From Mycobacterium sp. URHB0044 (GTDB taxonomy: Bacteria; Actinomycetota; Actinomycetes; Mycobacteriales; Mycobacteriaceae), in contig NZ_JIAW01000007.1 in assembly GCF_000620625.1 (NCBI RefSeq), forward strand, positions 62,001-126,000: a stretch of DNA of 64,000 bases. Direction: 5' to 3'. The notes under the pieces were generated by a model that did no database searches, was not told where the DNA came from, and saw only the letters and a program-made list of their open reading frames with translations. Positions 46,233 to 55,124 of the stretch are shown here, one piece after another. Position 1 is the first letter of the stretch. Every line of letters begins with the position of its first letter. A program made the position numbers and the translations under genes.

Positions 46233-46301
46233 GATGGAGAGGAAGTCCAGCGGTGTCACCATCGCGGAGGCGAAGATGAAGCCCAACACGGAGGAGAACT
46301 C

Positions 46302-47288
46302 ATGCGCGCTGCAGTCCTGACCGCCTTCAACGTCCCGCTGCAGATCAGCGAAATCCCCGACCCAACCCCCGGCCCCGACGATGTCTTGGTGCGCGTCATG
46401 GCGAGCGGCGTGAATCCGCTCGACACGAAGATCCGCCGGGGCGAGGCCGCGCACGCGAAGATGGCGCCGCCAGCCGTTCTGGGCATCGACATGGCCGGAG
46501 TGGTGGAAGCAGTGGGGGCACGCGTCGACGGATTCCGCGTCGGCGACGAAGTATTCGGCATGACCGGCGGAGTCGGCGGCCTGCAAGGCTCGCTGGCCGA
46601 GCTCGCCGCGGTCGATGCGCGGTTGATCGCCGTCAAGCCGAAGGCGCTGTCGATGGAGCAGGTCGCGGCCCTTCCGTTGGGCTTCATCACGTCCTGGGAG
46701 GGGCTCGTGGACCGCGCCGGCGTCTCGGCGGGCCAACAGGTGCTGGTCCACGGTGGGGCGGGCGGGGTCGGCTTGCTCGCGGTACAACTCGCGATCGCCC
46801 GCGGCGCGCAGGTGTTCGCCACCGGTGGTCCGTCGAGCCAGGAGGTGATCCGCCAGGTCGGGGCGACGCCCATCGACTACACGGCAAGCACCGTCGACGA
46901 TTACGTGAACGCGCACACCGGTGGGGAGGGCTTCGACATCGTGGTCGACAACGTCGGTGGCGCCACCCTCGATGCCTCGTTCACCGCCGTCAAGCGCTAC
47001 AGCGGCCACGTCGTCAGCGCATTGGGGTGGGGCACGCACAGTTTGGCGCCGTTGTCGTTCCGTGGGGCCACCTATTCGGGCGTGTTCACCTTGATGCCGC
47101 TGTTGACCGGCCGCGGTCGCGAACACCACGGGCACATCGTCGCGCAGGCGGCGGCCCTGGCCGACGGTGGCCGGTTGGTTCCCCGCTTGCACTCCAAGAC
47201 TTTCGAGCTGGACGAGGTCAACGACGCGTACGCGATCGTCGAAAGCGGTTCCGCCGCGGGCAAAGTGGTGGTGAGACCGAATGGCTAG
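46302..47288 (+). CDS. Second medium-chain oxidoreductase (quinone oxidoreductase-like)
   Basis: 328 residues from ATG 46302, with GGAGGAGA upstream. Same family as its neighbour but only distantly related: LTAFNVPLQISEIPDPTPGP and QVLVHGGAGGVGLLAVQLAI. The DYTASTVDDYVNAHTGGEGF segment and a C-terminal HSKTFELDEVNDAYAIVESG are typical of zinc-independent quinone oxidoreductases. Separated from the first gene by 69 bases with no promoter apparent, so cotranscribed under the TetR operators. Its stop overlaps that of the convergent desaturase gene in CTAG. Confidence 0.88.
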   Translation: MRAAVLTAFNVPLQISEIPDPTPGPDDVLVRVMASGVNPLDTKIRRGEAAHAKMAPPAVLGIDMAGVVEAVGARVDGFRVGDEVFGMTGGVGGLQGSLAELAAVDARLIAVKPKALSMEQVAALPLGFITSWEGLVDRAGVSAGQQVLVHGGAGGVGLLAVQLAIARGAQVFATGGPSSQEVIRQVGATPIDYTASTVDDYVNAHTGGEGFDIVVDNVGGATLDASFTAVKRYSGHVVSALGWGTHSLAPLSFRGATYSGVFTLMPLLTGRGREHHGHIVAQAAALADGGRLVPRLHSKTFELDEVNDAYAIVESGSAAGKVVVRPNG

Positions 47289-48226
47289 GAGAATTCAGTG
47301 ACCGTCTTCACGACGCCCTTCGAATCCACGTCAACCGCGGCCACCGAGAACGCGCATCCCCCCGCACGGGTGAACGGGTAGACCACCTGCCGTAGATAGC
47401 TCGTCGGGTAGTCCGGTTTGGCCGCCATGCCGAGTTGCGTGGAATCGAACCGGCGGTTGGGGTCGTAGGAGAACGTCCGCATCAGGTGATCCCACGTCAA
47501 CGTGAAGAGCCCGAAGTTCACGTCACCGACGCCGGCCCATTTGAGGTGATGAAACCGGTGACCTTCGTTCAGTGCGAGAACGTATTTGGCGGGACCCACG
47601 CGGTAGTCGGCGTTGGAATGCTGCAGCAGAAGCTGAATGGCGACCGCGAGAGCGAGTGCGGAGGCGACGTCGACCGGCAGTCCGATGAAGATGAGCGGGG
47701 CGACGCCGGCGGCCATCTCGACCGTTTGGTGCAGCGGATGCTTCATCAGCCCGTTGAGACCGTAGAACCGCGTGATGCTGTGGTGCACCGCGTGGAACCG
47801 CCACAACACCGCGACCTCGTGGCTGGCGCGGTGCACCAGGGTGATGCCGAGATCGGCGATCAGGATCGCACCGAGGACCTGCAGGATGAATGGCCGACTG
47901 GTGGGCCAGATGTCGGGCTCGGGGACGGTCGCGGCGAGTAGCGGGATGGCCGCGACGCTGGCCAGGATCAGCGTTTCGTTGACCACGACGTGGACACAGT
48001 CACGGGTGCTGTCGCTGCGGTCGTCGTTCCAGCTGCGATCGTACGGAATGATGTGCTCCACCATGGAGGACATGGCGATCGCGATGGCCAGAATCGCGAG
48101 GAACCAGTACTTCGGTGCGCCCATGGCCGCCACCGCAATTCCCGCGCCGCAGAGGCCGACCAGCATGAAGGGTACGTAGCCGTAGCGGGCAGTGGCGCGG
48201 ACAGCGGTGTATGCCAGGTTGCTCAT
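47285..48226 (-). CDS. Sterol desaturase/fatty acid hydroxylase-family membrane enzyme
   Basis: 313 residues from ATG 48226. Several hydrophobic helices (MLVGLCGAGIAVAAM, YWFLAILAIAIAM) hold a di-iron site with the three histidine boxes of the superfamily: HRASHE, HAVHHS and HRFHH, plus a histidine in NGLMKHPLHQ. The enzyme uses O2 and reducing power to hydroxylate or desaturate a lipid. It follows an AraC-type regulator gene 47 bases upstream in the same direction. Substrate not predictable from sequence. Confidence 0.85.
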   Translation of the reverse strand: MSNLAYTAVRATARYGYVPFMLVGLCGAGIAVAAMGAPKYWFLAILAIAIAMSSMVEHIIPYDRSWNDDRSDSTRDCVHVVVNETLILASVAAIPLLAATVPEPDIWPTSRPFILQVLGAILIADLGITLVHRASHEVAVLWRFHAVHHSITRFYGLNGLMKHPLHQTVEMAAGVAPLIFIGLPVDVASALALAVAIQLLLQHSNADYRVGPAKYVLALNEGHRFHHLKWAGVGDVNFGLFTLTWDHLMRTFSYDPNRRFDSTQLGMAAKPDYPTSYLRQVVYPFTRAGGCAFSVAAVDVDSKGVVKTVTEFS

Positions 48227-48273
48227 GCCCCAATGATCGGCGGTGCGCCTCGGTGGGGGCTTGAACGTTTCGG

Positions 48274-49017
48274 CTAACCGGTGGTGGCGATGTCCCAGGA
48301 CACGTGCCGGCTCAACAGCGATGGCGGCAGCCCGAACATGTCCCGACAGGTGCGGGTCAGATGGGCGCTGTCGGCGAATCCCGCGGCGTGAGCGGCGTCG
48401 GTCAGATCGTCGCCGGCCTGCACCCGAGTGATCGCGATCCGCAGCCGCAGCCACAACACATAGCGACGCAACGGGATTCCCACCTGATCGGTGAATAGGT
48501 GGGTCAAGCGACTGGTCGAGACGTGAACGTGGGCGGCCACGTCGGTGCCGCGCACCGGGCCGGTGCCGACGAGGCCCGGCAGCAACTCCATCGCTGCGCG
48601 GACTGCGGCGTGCCGGTCGGGCGGCTCGCCTGCCGGGGTAGGCGTCAACTGGTTGATCAGACCGTCGACCACGGCGGCCAACGGTCGATCGCCGGCCGGG
48701 GCGAGCACGGCGCCCGCGGTCCACCCGACGGCGAGAGCCCGGTGTTGGGCAACGCGGCCGGCAGCGGATTCGGGATCCAAGAACGCGGTGCTCCCCCGCG
48801 CCGCGCCCGTCTCGATCCAATGTGACGCGTCCGCGGGCACGGTCACCTCGGTGCCGCGGTTCCGATGCCCGTCCTCGTCGACCACGGTCACCGGCGTTGC
48901 GGCAGTGATGATCTGAATCGCGTGATGCGCGTGTCGATCGGTCGCGCCGATGGATCCGGTGAACGCCAGCACACCCGAGCGCAGCAGTGCCGATCCCTGC
49001 CACCGGTGCTCGGTCAT
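48274..49017 (-). CDS. AraC-family regulator
   Basis: 247 residues from ATG 49017. The C-terminal double HTH includes VRGTDVAAHVHVSTSRLTHL, FTDQVGIPLRRYVLWLRLRI and DAAHAAGFADSAHLTRTCRD. The N-terminal cupin is short. It starts only 16 bases after the Cu ATPase stop, so it may belong to the copper operon, and it precedes the desaturase gene. Ligand unknown. Confidence 0.85.
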   Translation of the reverse strand: MTEHRWQGSALLRSGVLAFTGSIGATDRHAHHAIQIITAATPVTVVDEDGHRNRGTEVTVPADASHWIETGAARGSTAFLDPESAAGRVAQHRALAVGWTAGAVLAPAGDRPLAAVVDGLINQLTPTPAGEPPDRHAAVRAAMELLPGLVGTGPVRGTDVAAHVHVSTSRLTHLFTDQVGIPLRRYVLWLRLRIAITRVQAGDDLTDAAHAAGFADSAHLTRTCRDMFGLPPSLLSRHVSWDIATTG

Positions 49018-49033
49018 CGTCCGCCCGCGACGG

Positions 49034-51367
49034 TCAATTGCCGTTCTTCACCAATGGCTTCGGCACCGGATTGCGGTGCACCGCCGACGGAACCGGGTCG
49101 GAAGCCGTGCTGGTGAATCGGCGCAGCCGCAGGCTGTTGCTGACGACGAACACGGAGCTGAACGCCATCGCCGCGCCGGCGATGAGCGGGTTGAGCAGCC
49201 CGAGCGCTGCCAGCGGCAGTGCGGCGACGTTGTAGGCGAACGCCCAGAACAGGTTTCCCTTGATGGTCTTCAGCGTCGAGCGGGACAGCCGGATGGCGTC
49301 GGCGGCCGCGCGCAGATCGCCGCGCACCAGCGTCAGGTCCGACGCCTCGATCGCGACGTCGGTACCCGTTCCCATGGCCAGGCCCAGATCGGCCTGCACG
49401 AGCGCGGCGGCGTCGTTGACCCCATCCCCGACCATGGCGACCGTCCGCCCCTGCGCCTGAAGCTCTTTGACGGCGTTCACCTTGTCGGCGGGTAGCACTT
49501 CGGCAATGACGTCGTCGGGCCCGATGCCGACCTGCGCAGCGACCGCGTGGGCGGCGCGCCGGTTGTCGCCGGTCAACAGGTAGGGCCGCAGACCGAGCTC
49601 GCGGAACTGCGCGATGGCAGCGGCCGAAGAGTCCTTGATGGTGTCGGCGACGACGATCACACCGCGCACCGCGCCGTCCCAGGCCACCCAGACCGGGGTT
49701 TGGCCCTTGGCTTCGGCGGCCTCCGCGGTGGACACGAGATCGTCGGGAGCCCTCAGCGACCAGTCCTCGGTCAGCCATGTGCGCCGACCGACCAAGACTG
49801 CGCGGCCGTCGACGACGCCGCTCACGCCCTGACCGTTGTGGTTGGCGAAGTCCTCCACGGGGCTCAGCGTGGTGCCGTTCGCGGCGGCGGCGGCAATCGC
49901 GTCGGCGATCGGGTGTTGCGACGCCGCCTCCAAAGCCCCTGCCAGTTCGAGGACTTCGGCGGCGGCTTCGTCGGCCGCCGGGTGGACGCCGACGAGGCTC
50001 ATCCGTCCGGTGGTGACGGTTCCGGTCTTGTCGAGGACGATGGTGTCGACCCGGCGGGTGGACTCGAGCACCTGCGGACCCTTGATGAGGATGCCGAGCT
50101 GGGCGCCGCGCCCGGTGCCCACCAACAGCGCCGTCGGTGTGGCCAGCCCGAGCGCACAAGGGCACGCGATGATCAGCACGGCGACCGCGGCAGTGAAGGC
50201 GACGGTCACCGAGTGTCCGGTCAGCAGCCAAGCAGCCAGCGTCATGAGCGACAGGGCGATGACGATCGGCACGAAGACACCCGACACCCGGTCGGCGAGG
50301 CGTTGCACGTCCGCCTTGCCGTTCTGGGCGTCCTCGACGAGCCGGGCCATCTGCGCCAGCTGGGTGTCGGCGCCGATCCGGTTGGCGCGCACGACCAGTC
50401 GGCCGCCGGCGTTGACCGTCGCGCCGGTGACCTGATCGCCCGGGCGCACCTCGACGGGCACCGATTCCCCGGTCAGCATCGACGCATCGACCGCCGAGGT
50501 GCCATCGGTCACGATCCCGTCCGTCGCGATCTTTTCGCCAGGGCGCACGACGAACAGGTCCCCCACCGCCAATTGCGCCGTGGGAATCCGGGTTTCGGTA
50601 CCGTCACGGAGCACGGCGACGTCCTTGGCGCCCATGTCGAGCAGGGCGCGCAATGCGGCACCGGAGCGCGTCTTCGCCCGTGCCTCGAAGTACCGCCCGG
50701 CGAGGATGAACACCGTCACGGCGGCGGCGACCTCGAGGTAGATGTGCTCGGCGCCGGACGATCCGTCGGGCAGCAAGCTGAACGCCATCCGCATGCCCGG
50801 CATCCCCGCGTGCCCGAAGAACAGCGCCCACAGCGACCACAGATACGCCGCCCCGACACCCAGCGAGATCAGGGTGTCCATCGTCGCAGCGCCGTGGCGG
50901 GCGTTGGACCAGGCGGCCCGGTGGAACGGCAACGCGCCCCACACCACGACCGGTGAAGCCAACGTCAAGGCGAGCCACTGCCAGTTGGTGAATTGCAGTG
51001 CCGGGATCATCGACAGCGCGATCACCGGCACGGTTAGTACCAGCGAGACCAACAGACGGGTTCGCAACGCGTCGGCTTCGGTGGAGTGCGGTGCATCGTC
51101 GGCGTCGTCGTCGGCTTTCGGCGGCTCTGGCGCGGTGGCGGTGTAGCCCGTCGCCTCGACGGTGGCGATCAGGGTGGCAGGCTCGACTGAGTCCGGATAC
51201 GTCACCTTCGCCTTCTCGGTGGCGTAGTTGACGGTGGCGTGGACCCCGTCGAGCTTGTTCAGCTTCTTCTCGATCCGGGCCGCACACGAGGCGCACGTCA
51301 TCCCGCCGATCGACAACTCGATGTCGCGTGAATTCTCAACGTCGGCAACGTGTTCGGTGGCGCTCAT
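49034..51367 (-). CDS. Cu+-exporting P1B-type ATPase
   Basis: 777 residues from ATG 51367. An N-terminal heavy-metal domain with [16 protein letters not shown] (Cys25, Cys28), eight membrane helices including the copper site CPCALG, the phosphorylation site DKTGTVTTG, the SEHP-like QHPIADA and the hinge [10 protein letters not shown]. The GDGVND and membrane NA/MSSS residues in [21 protein letters not shown] match Cu(I) transporters (CopA/CtpV). It pumps Cu+ out of the cytoplasm. Preceded by its metallochaperone-like gene and ricR. Confidence 0.95.
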   Translation of the reverse strand: MSATEHVADVENSRDIELSIGGMTCASCAARIEKKLNKLDGVHATVNYATEKAKVTYPDSVEPATLIATVEATGYTATAPEPPKADDDADDAPHSTEADALRTRLLVSLVLTVPVIALSMIPALQFTNWQWLALTLASPVVVWGALPFHRAAWSNARHGAATMDTLISLGVGAAYLWSLWALFFGHAGMPGMRMAFSLLPDGSSGAEHIYLEVAAAVTVFILAGRYFEARAKTRSGAALRALLDMGAKDVAVLRDGTETRIPTAQLAVGDLFVVRPGEKIATDGIVTDGTSAVDASMLTGESVPVEVRPGDQVTGATVNAGGRLVVRANRIGADTQLAQMARLVEDAQNGKADVQRLADRVSGVFVPIVIALSLMTLAAWLLTGHSVTVAFTAAVAVLIIACPCALGLATPTALLVGTGRGAQLGILIKGPQVLESTRRVDTIVLDKTGTVTTGRMSLVGVHPAADEAAAEVLELAGALEAASQHPIADAIAAAAANGTTLSPVEDFANHNGQGVSGVVDGRAVLVGRRTWLTEDWSLRAPDDLVSTAEAAEAKGQTPVWVAWDGAVRGVIVVADTIKDSSAAAIAQFRELGLRPYLLTGDNRRAAHAVAAQVGIGPDDVIAEVLPADKVNAVKELQAQGRTVAMVGDGVNDAAALVQADLGLAMGTGTDVAIEASDLTLVRGDLRAAADAIRLSRSTLKTIKGNLFWAFAYNVAALPLAALGLLNPLIAGAAMAFSSVFVVSNSLRLRRFTSTASDPVPSAVHRNPVPKPLVKNGN

Positions 51368-51413
51368 GTCGTGTCCTTTCGTGCGTGGTGGCCGGTTGGT
51401 GCGACGGAGGTCG

Positions 51414-51758
51414 TCAGTCGGCGAGGTGGTAGTCGCCTGCCTCGTCGAGGGCGGCGGCCACGTCGTGACGACTGACCGGGCGGTCGCTGGTGACGGACAC
51501 CGTCGAGATACCGCCGGGAACCAGATCTACGGAGACCTCGGTGACGCCAGGGACGGCGTTCAGTTCCTCGGTGACCGCGGCAGCGCAGTGACCGCAGGTC
51601 ATTCCGGTGACGGCGAACGTGGTCGTGAGGGCAGTGCTCAAGTCCTGCTCCGTTTCGTGGTCGTGGCTGGAAGTGGTGGCCGTTCGGGGTGCTCGACATC
51701 CGCACCCCGAGCCGGAGGATTGCACCAGTGGCAGCGAGGCCGTCAGGTCGAGACTCAT
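51414..51758 (-). CDS. Heavy-metal-associated (copper chaperone-like) protein
   Basis: 114 residues from ATG 51758, with GAAAGGA upstream. A Cys/Gly-rich N-terminus ([11 protein letters not shown]) and a His-rich segment (SSHDHETEQ) precede a compact HMA domain with [20 protein letters not shown]; the MTCGHC pair binds Cu+. Between ricR and the ATPase gene in one operon, so it probably hands copper to the pump or to the repressor. Confidence 0.88.
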   Translation of the reverse strand: MSLDLTASLPLVQSSGSGCGCRAPRTATTSSHDHETEQDLSTALTTTFAVTGMTCGHCAAAVTEELNAVPGVTEVSVDLVPGGISTVSVTSDRPVSRHDVAAALDEAGDYHLAD

Positions 51759-51776
51759 CGTGGACGTCCTTTCGTG

Positions 51777-51818
51777 GGGGTTCAGGAGCGGGGGTTCAGG
51801 AGCGGGGGTTCAGGAGCG
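51777..51818. repeat. Three perfect 14-bp tandem repeats at the ricR stop
   Basis: GGGGTTCAGGAGCG occurs three times without mismatch (51777-51790, 51791-51804, 51805-51818). The innermost copy contains the end of ricR (stop at 51810); the other two add copies of the same sequence in the 51-base gap before the chaperone gene. Likely produced by replication slippage. Confidence 0.85.
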
Positions 51819-52103
51819 GACGAGGCGTGCGATGGCCGCGGAGGCTTCGCTGATCTTCTGATCGGCGACGTCGCCGCCCTGCTGGACGGCATCGCTGACG
51901 CAGTGGGTCAGGTGTTCGTCGAGGAGGCTCAACGCGACCGACTCCAGCGCCTTGGTCGCGGCCGATATCTGGGTGAGCACGTCGATGCAGTAGGAGTCGT
52001 TCTCCACCATCCGTGCCACACCCCGGACTTGTCCCTCGATGCGGCCCAGGCGTCTCAAGTGCGCGTCCTTGGAATCCAGGTACCCCGGTGCAGTCGTTTC
52101 CAT
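51810..52103 (-). CDS. ricR: RicR-type CsoR-family copper-sensing repressor
   Basis: 97 residues from ATG 52103, with GTAGGAGG upstream. An all-helical tetramer. The Cu+ ligands Cys39 (in NDSYCIDVLTQ), His64 and Cys68 (in LLDEHLTHC) have exactly the CsoR spacing. The C-terminus EASAAIARLVRS and the general sequence are closer to M. tuberculosis RicR (Rv0190) than to CsoR. Cu+ binding releases the protein from DNA. Two TACCC-N5-GGGTA operators lie directly upstream, so it autoregulates. Confidence 0.93.
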   Translation of the reverse strand: METTAPGYLDSKDAHLRRLGRIEGQVRGVARMVENDSYCIDVLTQISAATKALESVALSLLDEHLTHCVSDAVQQGGDVADQKISEASAAIARLVRS

Positions 52104-52122
52104 CGTTCCTCCTACCGAGCTG

Positions 52123-52170
52123 ATACCCATAGGGGGTATCCGTAAACTCCACCATACCCCACGGGGGTAT
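52123..52170. promoter_or_regulatory. Two RicR/CsoR operators upstream of ricR
   Basis: TACCCATAGGGGGTA (within 52123-52139) and TACCCCACGGGGGTA (within 52154-52170) both fit TACCC-N5-GGGTA. They are 31 bases apart, start to start, and lie just before the ricR start at 52103. Confidence 0.88.
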
Positions 52171-52300
52171 TACGTCAAGGGGTTCGAAAACTCCGAGTTG
52201 GGAAAGCTGCCGCTGCAGGGCACTGGCCGGCGCACCCATCAAAGCCGAACGGGTGCCCGACGGGCCGACGCCCGCCGAGCACCCGTCTCAGACGATGCGG

Positions 52301-52969
52301 TCAGCCCTGGCCGAGCATGCCGCGCATCTGCGTGATCTCCGCCTCCTGATTGGCGATGATGGCCTGTGCCATCTTCTTGACGTCGGGGTTCGACCCGTCA
52401 CGCAGCTCGGTGTTCGACATGTCGATGGCGCCGGTGTGGTGATCGATCATCATCTGCAGCCACATGCGGTCGAACGCCGGGCCCGACAACCCTTCCAGCG
52501 ACGTCATCTGCTCGGCCGACATCATTCCCGGCATGTCCATACCCGAGTGGCCGGAGCCCGCAGTCGGGGCCGGCTTGCCGAAACTCGCCAGCAGCTCGGT
52601 CATTTGGGTCATTTCCGGACCCTGCGCCTTCTCGATGTTCTGCGCCAGCGTGACGACCTGCTGATTCTGCGTGCGGCCCTCGACCAGCTTGGACATGTCG
52701 ACCGCTTGGGCGTGATGGGGATACATCATCTGCAGGAACATCACGTCCGCGTCGTTGAAGTCACTGCGCGTGCCGCTCGGGGCGGCCGTGGCCGACGCGG
52801 ACGTCGACATCGATGAACCACCGTGGTCCATCCCCGGCATCGAGCCGCTCATCCCTGGCGAACTCGAGGGGGTGGACGTGTCGCTGCCGTTGCTACAGCC
52901 GGCGACGGTCAGGGCCGCCGCCGTGGCGGCGGCGATGGCGATGGTCTTGATCGTGGTGGAACTGAACAT
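52301..52969 (-). CDS. DUF305 lipoprotein of the copper cluster
   Basis: 222 residues from ATG 52969. A lipoprotein signal ends in VAGCSNG. A Met/Ser/Gly-rich linker (MSGSMPGMDHGGSSMSTSAS) precedes two DUF305 halves: DADVMFLQMMYPHHAQAVDM and AFDRMWLQMMIDHHTGAIDM. The PHH and DHH histidines with Met clusters suit copper binding outside the membrane. Follows the DUF6153 gene at 94 bases in the same direction and is probably controlled by the same RicR site. Confidence 0.88.
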   Translation of the reverse strand: MFSSTTIKTIAIAAATAAALTVAGCSNGSDTSTPSSSPGMSGSMPGMDHGGSSMSTSASATAAPSGTRSDFNDADVMFLQMMYPHHAQAVDMSKLVEGRTQNQQVVTLAQNIEKAQGPEMTQMTELLASFGKPAPTAGSGHSGMDMPGMMSAEQMTSLEGLSGPAFDRMWLQMMIDHHTGAIDMSNTELRDGSNPDVKKMAQAIIANQEAEITQMRGMLGQG

Positions 52970-53062
52970 GGTTGTCTTCCTTTGCGAAGTGTCGAATGAA
53001 ATGGAGTCGGACGGCGTCTACCCAGGAGCGAGCGCATTGCGCCGCCCACGGGAGGAGGCCTG

Positions 53063-53470
53063 TCAGACCCGCAGGATCGACAGTTCGGAAAGTGAGAGGA
53101 CGGCCCAGGGCGGCGCACGTTCGCGACGCCGGCACCGGTGGCGGAGTTGCGAGACGATCAGCGTCGTACGCGCGACGCCGATCCAGTACAACAAAGCCAG
53201 GCCCCCGAGGACCGACACGGCGGTCATGACGAACACGCAGCCGTGCATTCCGGCGTGCTGCGGAGCGCAGTCATCGGTGTCGCATGGCGTGTCGGCAGGC
53301 TTCTCGTGCCCGCCCATCTGCTGGTGCCCGGCCATGGCGTGCATGCCGGTAGCGTCGGGCCCTGGCGTGATCGCGACGGCGTGCATCGTGACGATGCCAC
53401 CCAACAGCGCCAGCAGCAGAAGCACTTGCACTGCGGCCGGCAGCCGTGTCACGCCACGCAATTCAGCCAC
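53063..53470 (-). CDS. DUF6153-like small membrane protein
   Basis: 135 residues from ATG 53470. Two membrane helices (VLLLLALLGGIVTMHAVAI and FVMTAVSVLGGLALLYWI) flank a periplasmic loop rich in His, Met and Cys (GMHAMAGHQQMGGHEKPADT, then CDTDDCAPQHAGMHGC). This fits DUF6153 proteins, frequent near copper genes. A RicR-type site lies 38 bases upstream. Binding of copper by the loop is inference. Confidence 0.82.
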   Translation of the reverse strand: MAELRGVTRLPAAVQVLLLLALLGGIVTMHAVAITPGPDATGMHAMAGHQQMGGHEKPADTPCDTDDCAPQHAGMHGCVFVMTAVSVLGGLALLYWIGVARTTLIVSQLRHRCRRRERAPPWAVLSLSELSILRV

Positions 53471-53507
53471 GTCGCCATGATAGCCAGCACGAAATCACGA
53501 TTGAAGC

Positions 53508-53524
53508 ATACCCCTCTGGGGTAT
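53508..53524. promoter_or_regulatory. RicR/CsoR operator upstream of the DUF6153-DUF305 unit
   Basis: ATACCCCTCTGGGGTAT contains TACCC-N5-GGGTA and is a perfect palindrome around TCT. It lies between the M56 peptidase stop (53535) and the DUF6153 start (53470), giving the copper genes their own promoter. Confidence 0.85.
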
Positions 53525-53534
53525 GCGGCCATCA

Positions 53535-54464
53535 TCAGTGGTGACAGAGCACGCCGGTGAACAGTGGAACGGCGACCGTCAAACCAATCACGGCCCACAG
53601 CCTCACCCGGTCACGCCAGCGCGCACCGGTCGGTGCAGGCGACGCCAGCCGTGTCGCCCGGTCCAACACCGCCGTACTCGCCGCCCCGAGCGCCGAAGCC
53701 GGAATTGTTGGCCTACCAACGAGATTCATCAACCCACACAACAGGGGGTGGGGGCCATGGCGGCGCGCCGCAGTGTCATCGGCGCACATCTCCAGAAGTC
53801 GCGCCACCGCGTCCGGTCCGGCGACGAGCAGCGGCAGCCGGGGCAGCCCGGCGGCGACGGCGCGCAGCAGCATCAATAGCTGATGGTGACGACCGCGGAG
53901 GTGTGCCTGCTCGTGGGCCAGCACCGCGGCCAGCTGATCGTCCTCGAGGGTGGCGACGGCGGCGGTGGTGACCACGATGGCGCAGGGCCGCCCGGCAACG
54001 CAATACGCCGCGGGCCGTTCGGCTTCCACCACGACGACGTCGCGCCACCGGGTTGGCGACCCGACGACACGGGCCGCCATGGCATGCCGATGACTGTGCG
54101 ACCGCAGCTTGCGCAGGGTGCGGCCGATCCGCCGGCCGGTCAACGCCGATACCACCAGAGCCAGGCCGATCAAACCGATCCCGAGCGTCGCGGCGACGGG
54201 GCGGGCCATGTCGATCTGTCCGACGTGGCCCATGAGTTCCAGGCACACCGTCCACACCGGACCGCCGAACACCGTCCGTGCGGCATCGACGATCAAGACG
54301 ACGACGGCCGCCAGCCAGGCGCCCATGACGCCCCCGATCGCCGTCAACCAGGCAGCCACGCCCAGGAGCGGGTTGATGCCGCTGGCGGTGATCTTCGCCA
54401 ACACCCGCGGTCCGAGCCAACTCAGCAGCGCCGCGTACAGCACCAGGCCCGCCGCGACGCTCAT
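53535..54464 (-). CDS. M56-family (BlaR1-like) membrane metallopeptidase
   Basis: 309 residues from ATG 54464, overlapping the blaI stop in ATGA. Membrane segments at the N-terminus (VAAGLVLYAALLSWLG), residues 35-60 and 95-110 and at the C-terminus surround a zinc protease site: AAVLAHEQAHLRGRHHQ with HEQAH and a following ADDTAARRHGPHP. No penicillin-binding sensor domain is attached, unlike staphylococcal BlaR1. It should cleave and inactivate the neighbouring BlaI repressor on a signal that is unknown here. Confidence 0.88.
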   Translation of the reverse strand: MSVAAGLVLYAALLSWLGPRVLAKITASGINPLLGVAAWLTAIGGVMGAWLAAVVVLIVDAARTVFGGPVWTVCLELMGHVGQIDMARPVAATLGIGLIGLALVVSALTGRRIGRTLRKLRSHSHRHAMAARVVGSPTRWRDVVVVEAERPAAYCVAGRPCAIVVTTAAVATLEDDQLAAVLAHEQAHLRGRHHQLLMLLRAVAAGLPRLPLLVAGPDAVARLLEMCADDTAARRHGPHPLLCGLMNLVGRPTIPASALGAASTAVLDRATRLASPAPTGARWRDRVRLWAVIGLTVAVPLFTGVLCHH

Positions 54465-54838
54465 GAACCGGACCGCCCGTCGATGATGCGGCGCAGCGCG
54501 GCCTGCACCTCGGCCGACTCGTCGTCGTTCATCTGATCGAGGAAGAAGGTGAGGACCAAGTCGGTGTCCCCTCCAGATTCGAAGGCATCGCGCATCAGCT
54601 TGGCGGAGTGCTCTTCGCGGGTCATCTTCGGCCGGTAGTGATAGGCCTTGCCGACCCGCTCGCGGACCAGCCAGCCCTTGCGGTGCAGGTTGTCCATCGT
54701 CGAGAGCACGGTGGTGTACGCGATCGCGCGGTCACTGGCGAGCTCGTCGAAGATGTCGCGGACCGTACTGACCTCGCCGCGGATCCACAATCGATCCATC
54801 ACGACGGCCTCGAGTTCACCGAACCCACGGACTCGCAC
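54461..54838 (-). CDS. BlaI/MecI/CopY-family repressor
   Basis: 125 residues from GTG 54838, with GAGGTGA upstream. A winged helix (GELEAVVMDRLWIRGEVSTV, then IAYTTVLSTMDNLHRKGWLV and REHSAKLM region) and a dimerisation helix ending in MNDDESAEVQAALRRIIDG. It forms a translationally coupled pair with the M56 peptidase. In S. aureus such pairs control beta-lactamase; in copper-linked settings they control resistance. An ACTACGTA inverted repeat at 55020-55046 in the adjacent intergenic region is a candidate operator. Confidence 0.9.
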   Translation of the reverse strand: MRVRGFGELEAVVMDRLWIRGEVSTVRDIFDELASDRAIAYTTVLSTMDNLHRKGWLVRERVGKAYHYRPKMTREEHSAKLMRDAFESGGDTDLVLTFFLDQMNDDESAEVQAALRRIIDGRSGS

Positions 54839-55019
54839 GGCTCACCTCTGCTGTCTTCAGCTGCGACACCTCGCAGCGGCGGGCTGTTGATGCCTTCGAA
54901 GCCAACCTAGGGCCCGAAGGGTTCCGCGCCAACCGTGGCGCGGCTGCCCCGGGAAACGGATTCGTTACGGAAGTTACCAATGATGCCTATGTGATGTACG
55001 GTACCCCAACGTACGGCTT

Positions 55020-55046
55020 AACTACGTACTATGTTTCTACGTAGTT
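55020..55046. promoter_or_regulatory. Candidate BlaI-type operator
   Basis: AACTACGTA (55020-55028) and TACGTAGTT (55038-55046) are perfect 9-bp inverted copies with nine bases between. The site is 79 bases before the ripA-like gene and 182 before blaI. The ACTACGTA word recurs at 59339-59346 upstream of ldtB. Confidence 0.5.
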
Positions 55047-55124
55047 TCGAGCCGTCCGATGGAACCGGGGACATCGCGCCGCAGCCAGTGGCCGTAGTCC
55101 GAGTCATAGGGAGACATCAGTCGG

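Noticed and set aside
46234..46320. Small 28-residue gene between the two oxidoreductases
   Set aside because: An ATG frame exists, but its end runs into the next gene's start and it has no family or conservation signal that I can see.
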